Shown here: positions 10,808-11,415 of the stretch, one piece after another | Layout: each line of letters opens with the position of its first letter | How positions within the stretch are numbered: position 1 is the stretch's first letter | DNA from: an uncultured Clostridia bacterium | GTDB taxonomy: Bacteria > Bacillota > Clostridia > Oscillospirales > Acutalibacteraceae | DNA length: 11,415 nucleotides | Reading direction: 5' to 3' | Assembly: GCA_947168785.1 (NCBI GenBank) | Contig: CAMVNL010000031.1 | Span: 1-11,415 of the forward strand | Program-made: the position numbers and the translations under genes | The notes under the pieces: generated by a model | What the model was told of the DNA's origin: nothing | The model's input: only the letters and a program-made list of their open reading frames with translations | The model's database searches: none

Positions 10808-11415
10808 TCACCACCCGGAGATCCCACCCCGCTGCATGGCGCCGGTGATTTTTCCCCGCAGGTTGGGGTAGTCCTTTTCCAGCGCAGCGATCAGCTCCTT
10901 CACATTCTGCCGCTCGCTGGTCTTATCCATCGGGCAGGGGCTTTTCACCACGGGCAGGTTCTCCCGCCGGGCAGCGGAGGCCACCTCTTTTTCCGTGGCG
11001 AAGATCATGGGACGGATCATCGTCAGATCCTTGCGGGACAGGTACGTCACCGGGCGGAAGCTGCCGATGGTCCCGCCGGAGAGCAGGTTCATCATAAACG
11101 TCTCCGCCGCGTCGTCCATGTGGTGGCCCAGCGCCAGCTTGTTGCAGCCCGCGGCCTTCGTCATGTCGTGGAGTATCCCCCGGCGCATTCTGGCGCAGAG
11201 GGAACAGGGATTGCTCTCTTTCCTCGTTTCAAAGATGACTTTATATAGCTCCGTGCGCCGGATGATATATTCCACACCGAGTTCGTCGCACAATTCCTGC
11301 ACGGCGGAGTAATCCGCCTCTTTGCCGAAAAAGCCGGGGTCGGCGGTCAGCGCCACCACTTCAAAAGGGGCAGGGTAAAACCGGCGCAGCTCCGCCAGGC
11401 CCTTCAGCAGGGCCA
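10808..11415 (-). CDS. TtcA-like tRNA 2-thiocytidine biosynthesis protein, 3' part
   Basis: The gene enters from the right edge: the frame is open to the last base (upstream residues read ALLKGLAELRRFYPAPFEV), and the stop is TGA at 10810-10808. About 202 residues are present, lacking the N-terminal SGGKDS P-loop. The family is the TtcA branch of PP-loop ATPases, which thiolate C32 of some tRNAs using an iron-sulfur cluster. Evidence is the Cys pair in NPCSLCARMRRG, then KLALGHHMDDAAET, and a third cysteine in KSPCPMDK, the usual ligand set of TtcA-like proteins. The ending RGKITGAMQRGGISGW resembles the TtcA C-terminus. A GTG at 11359 could be mistaken for a start but sits mid-domain. TilS-like or other tRNA sulfurtransferases are less likely because of the cysteine layout. 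The gap between this gene and the AbrB promoter holds only the cre-like site. Confidence 0.85.
   Translation of the reverse strand, partial: ALLKGLAELRRFYPAPFEVVALTADPGFFGKEADYSAVQELCDELGVEYIIRRTELYKVIFETRKESNPCSLCARMRRGILHDMTKAAGCNKLALGHHMDDAAETFMMNLLSGGTIGSFRPVTYLSRKDLTMIRPMIFATEKEVASAARRENLPVVKSPCPMDKTSERQNVKELIAALEKDYPNLRGKITGAMQRGGISGW

Noticed and set aside
10808..11359. Complete small gene starting at GTG 11359
   Set aside because: The frame continues unbroken to the window edge with TtcA-like residues, so the gene is truncated by the window instead.

Overview
The window looks like a piece of a GC-rich Bacillota chromosome (Clostridia, probably an Oscillospiraceae-like gut anaerobe). 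This rests on strong GGAGG-type ribosome binding sites, sigma-A type promoters with 17-bp spacers, the Firmicutes-type GalT, a cre-like site, and a mix of host-glycan genes (a sialidase-like protein, a GH29 fucosidase, GalT). The lineage is inferred from content; no rRNA or phylogenetic marker is present. Both ends of the window cut through genes.

Bases 1-491 hold the 3' end of a sialidase-like (Asp-box) protein. Bases 508-4818 form the main locus, a complete nicotinamide/nicotinate salvage cluster on the plus strand: nrtR (Nudix/winged-helix regulator), pncA (nicotinamidase), nadE (ammonia-type NAD synthetase), a nadM-like adenylyltransferase and pncB (nicotinate phosphoribosyltransferase). 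In sequence the enzymes would do nicotinamide -> nicotinate -> NaMN -> NaAD -> NAD. A near-consensus promoter ahead of nrtR is overlaid by a perfect 11-bp inverted repeat whose half-sites start 22 bp apart, a good candidate for the NrtR operator. The two larger gaps in the cluster carry unusual repeats: a hairpin family with compensatory stem changes (three copies near pncA, nadE and pncB), a possible 170-bp mini-element bounded by inverted copies of it, and two kinds of 7-bp tandem repeat.

Bases 4978-8253 form a glycan-use region: a minus-strand, apparently cytoplasmic GH29 alpha-L-fucosidase with an unexpected C-terminal zinc ribbon, and divergently a plus-strand galT. Palindromes lie in the shared upstream region. 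A strong hairpin terminator separates the converging pncB and fucosidase genes. Bases 8250-8840 hold a small secreted protein with Cys-x-x-Cys repeats, with its own promoter and terminator.

Bases 8947-10732 hold a minus-strand operon: an AbrB/MazE-like DNA-binding protein, an ABC ATPase and an ABC-2 permease. The last two overlap and the first two are 2 nt apart. Its promoter is overlaid by a perfect 9-bp inverted repeat, again with 22-bp half-site spacing, and a cre-like site lies about 75 bp upstream of the predicted transcription start. The right edge (10808-11415) is the 3' part of a TtcA-like tRNA-thiolation gene on the minus strand. No gap between genes exceeds 300 bases. No tRNA, rRNA, CRISPR array, transposase or phage gene was seen.
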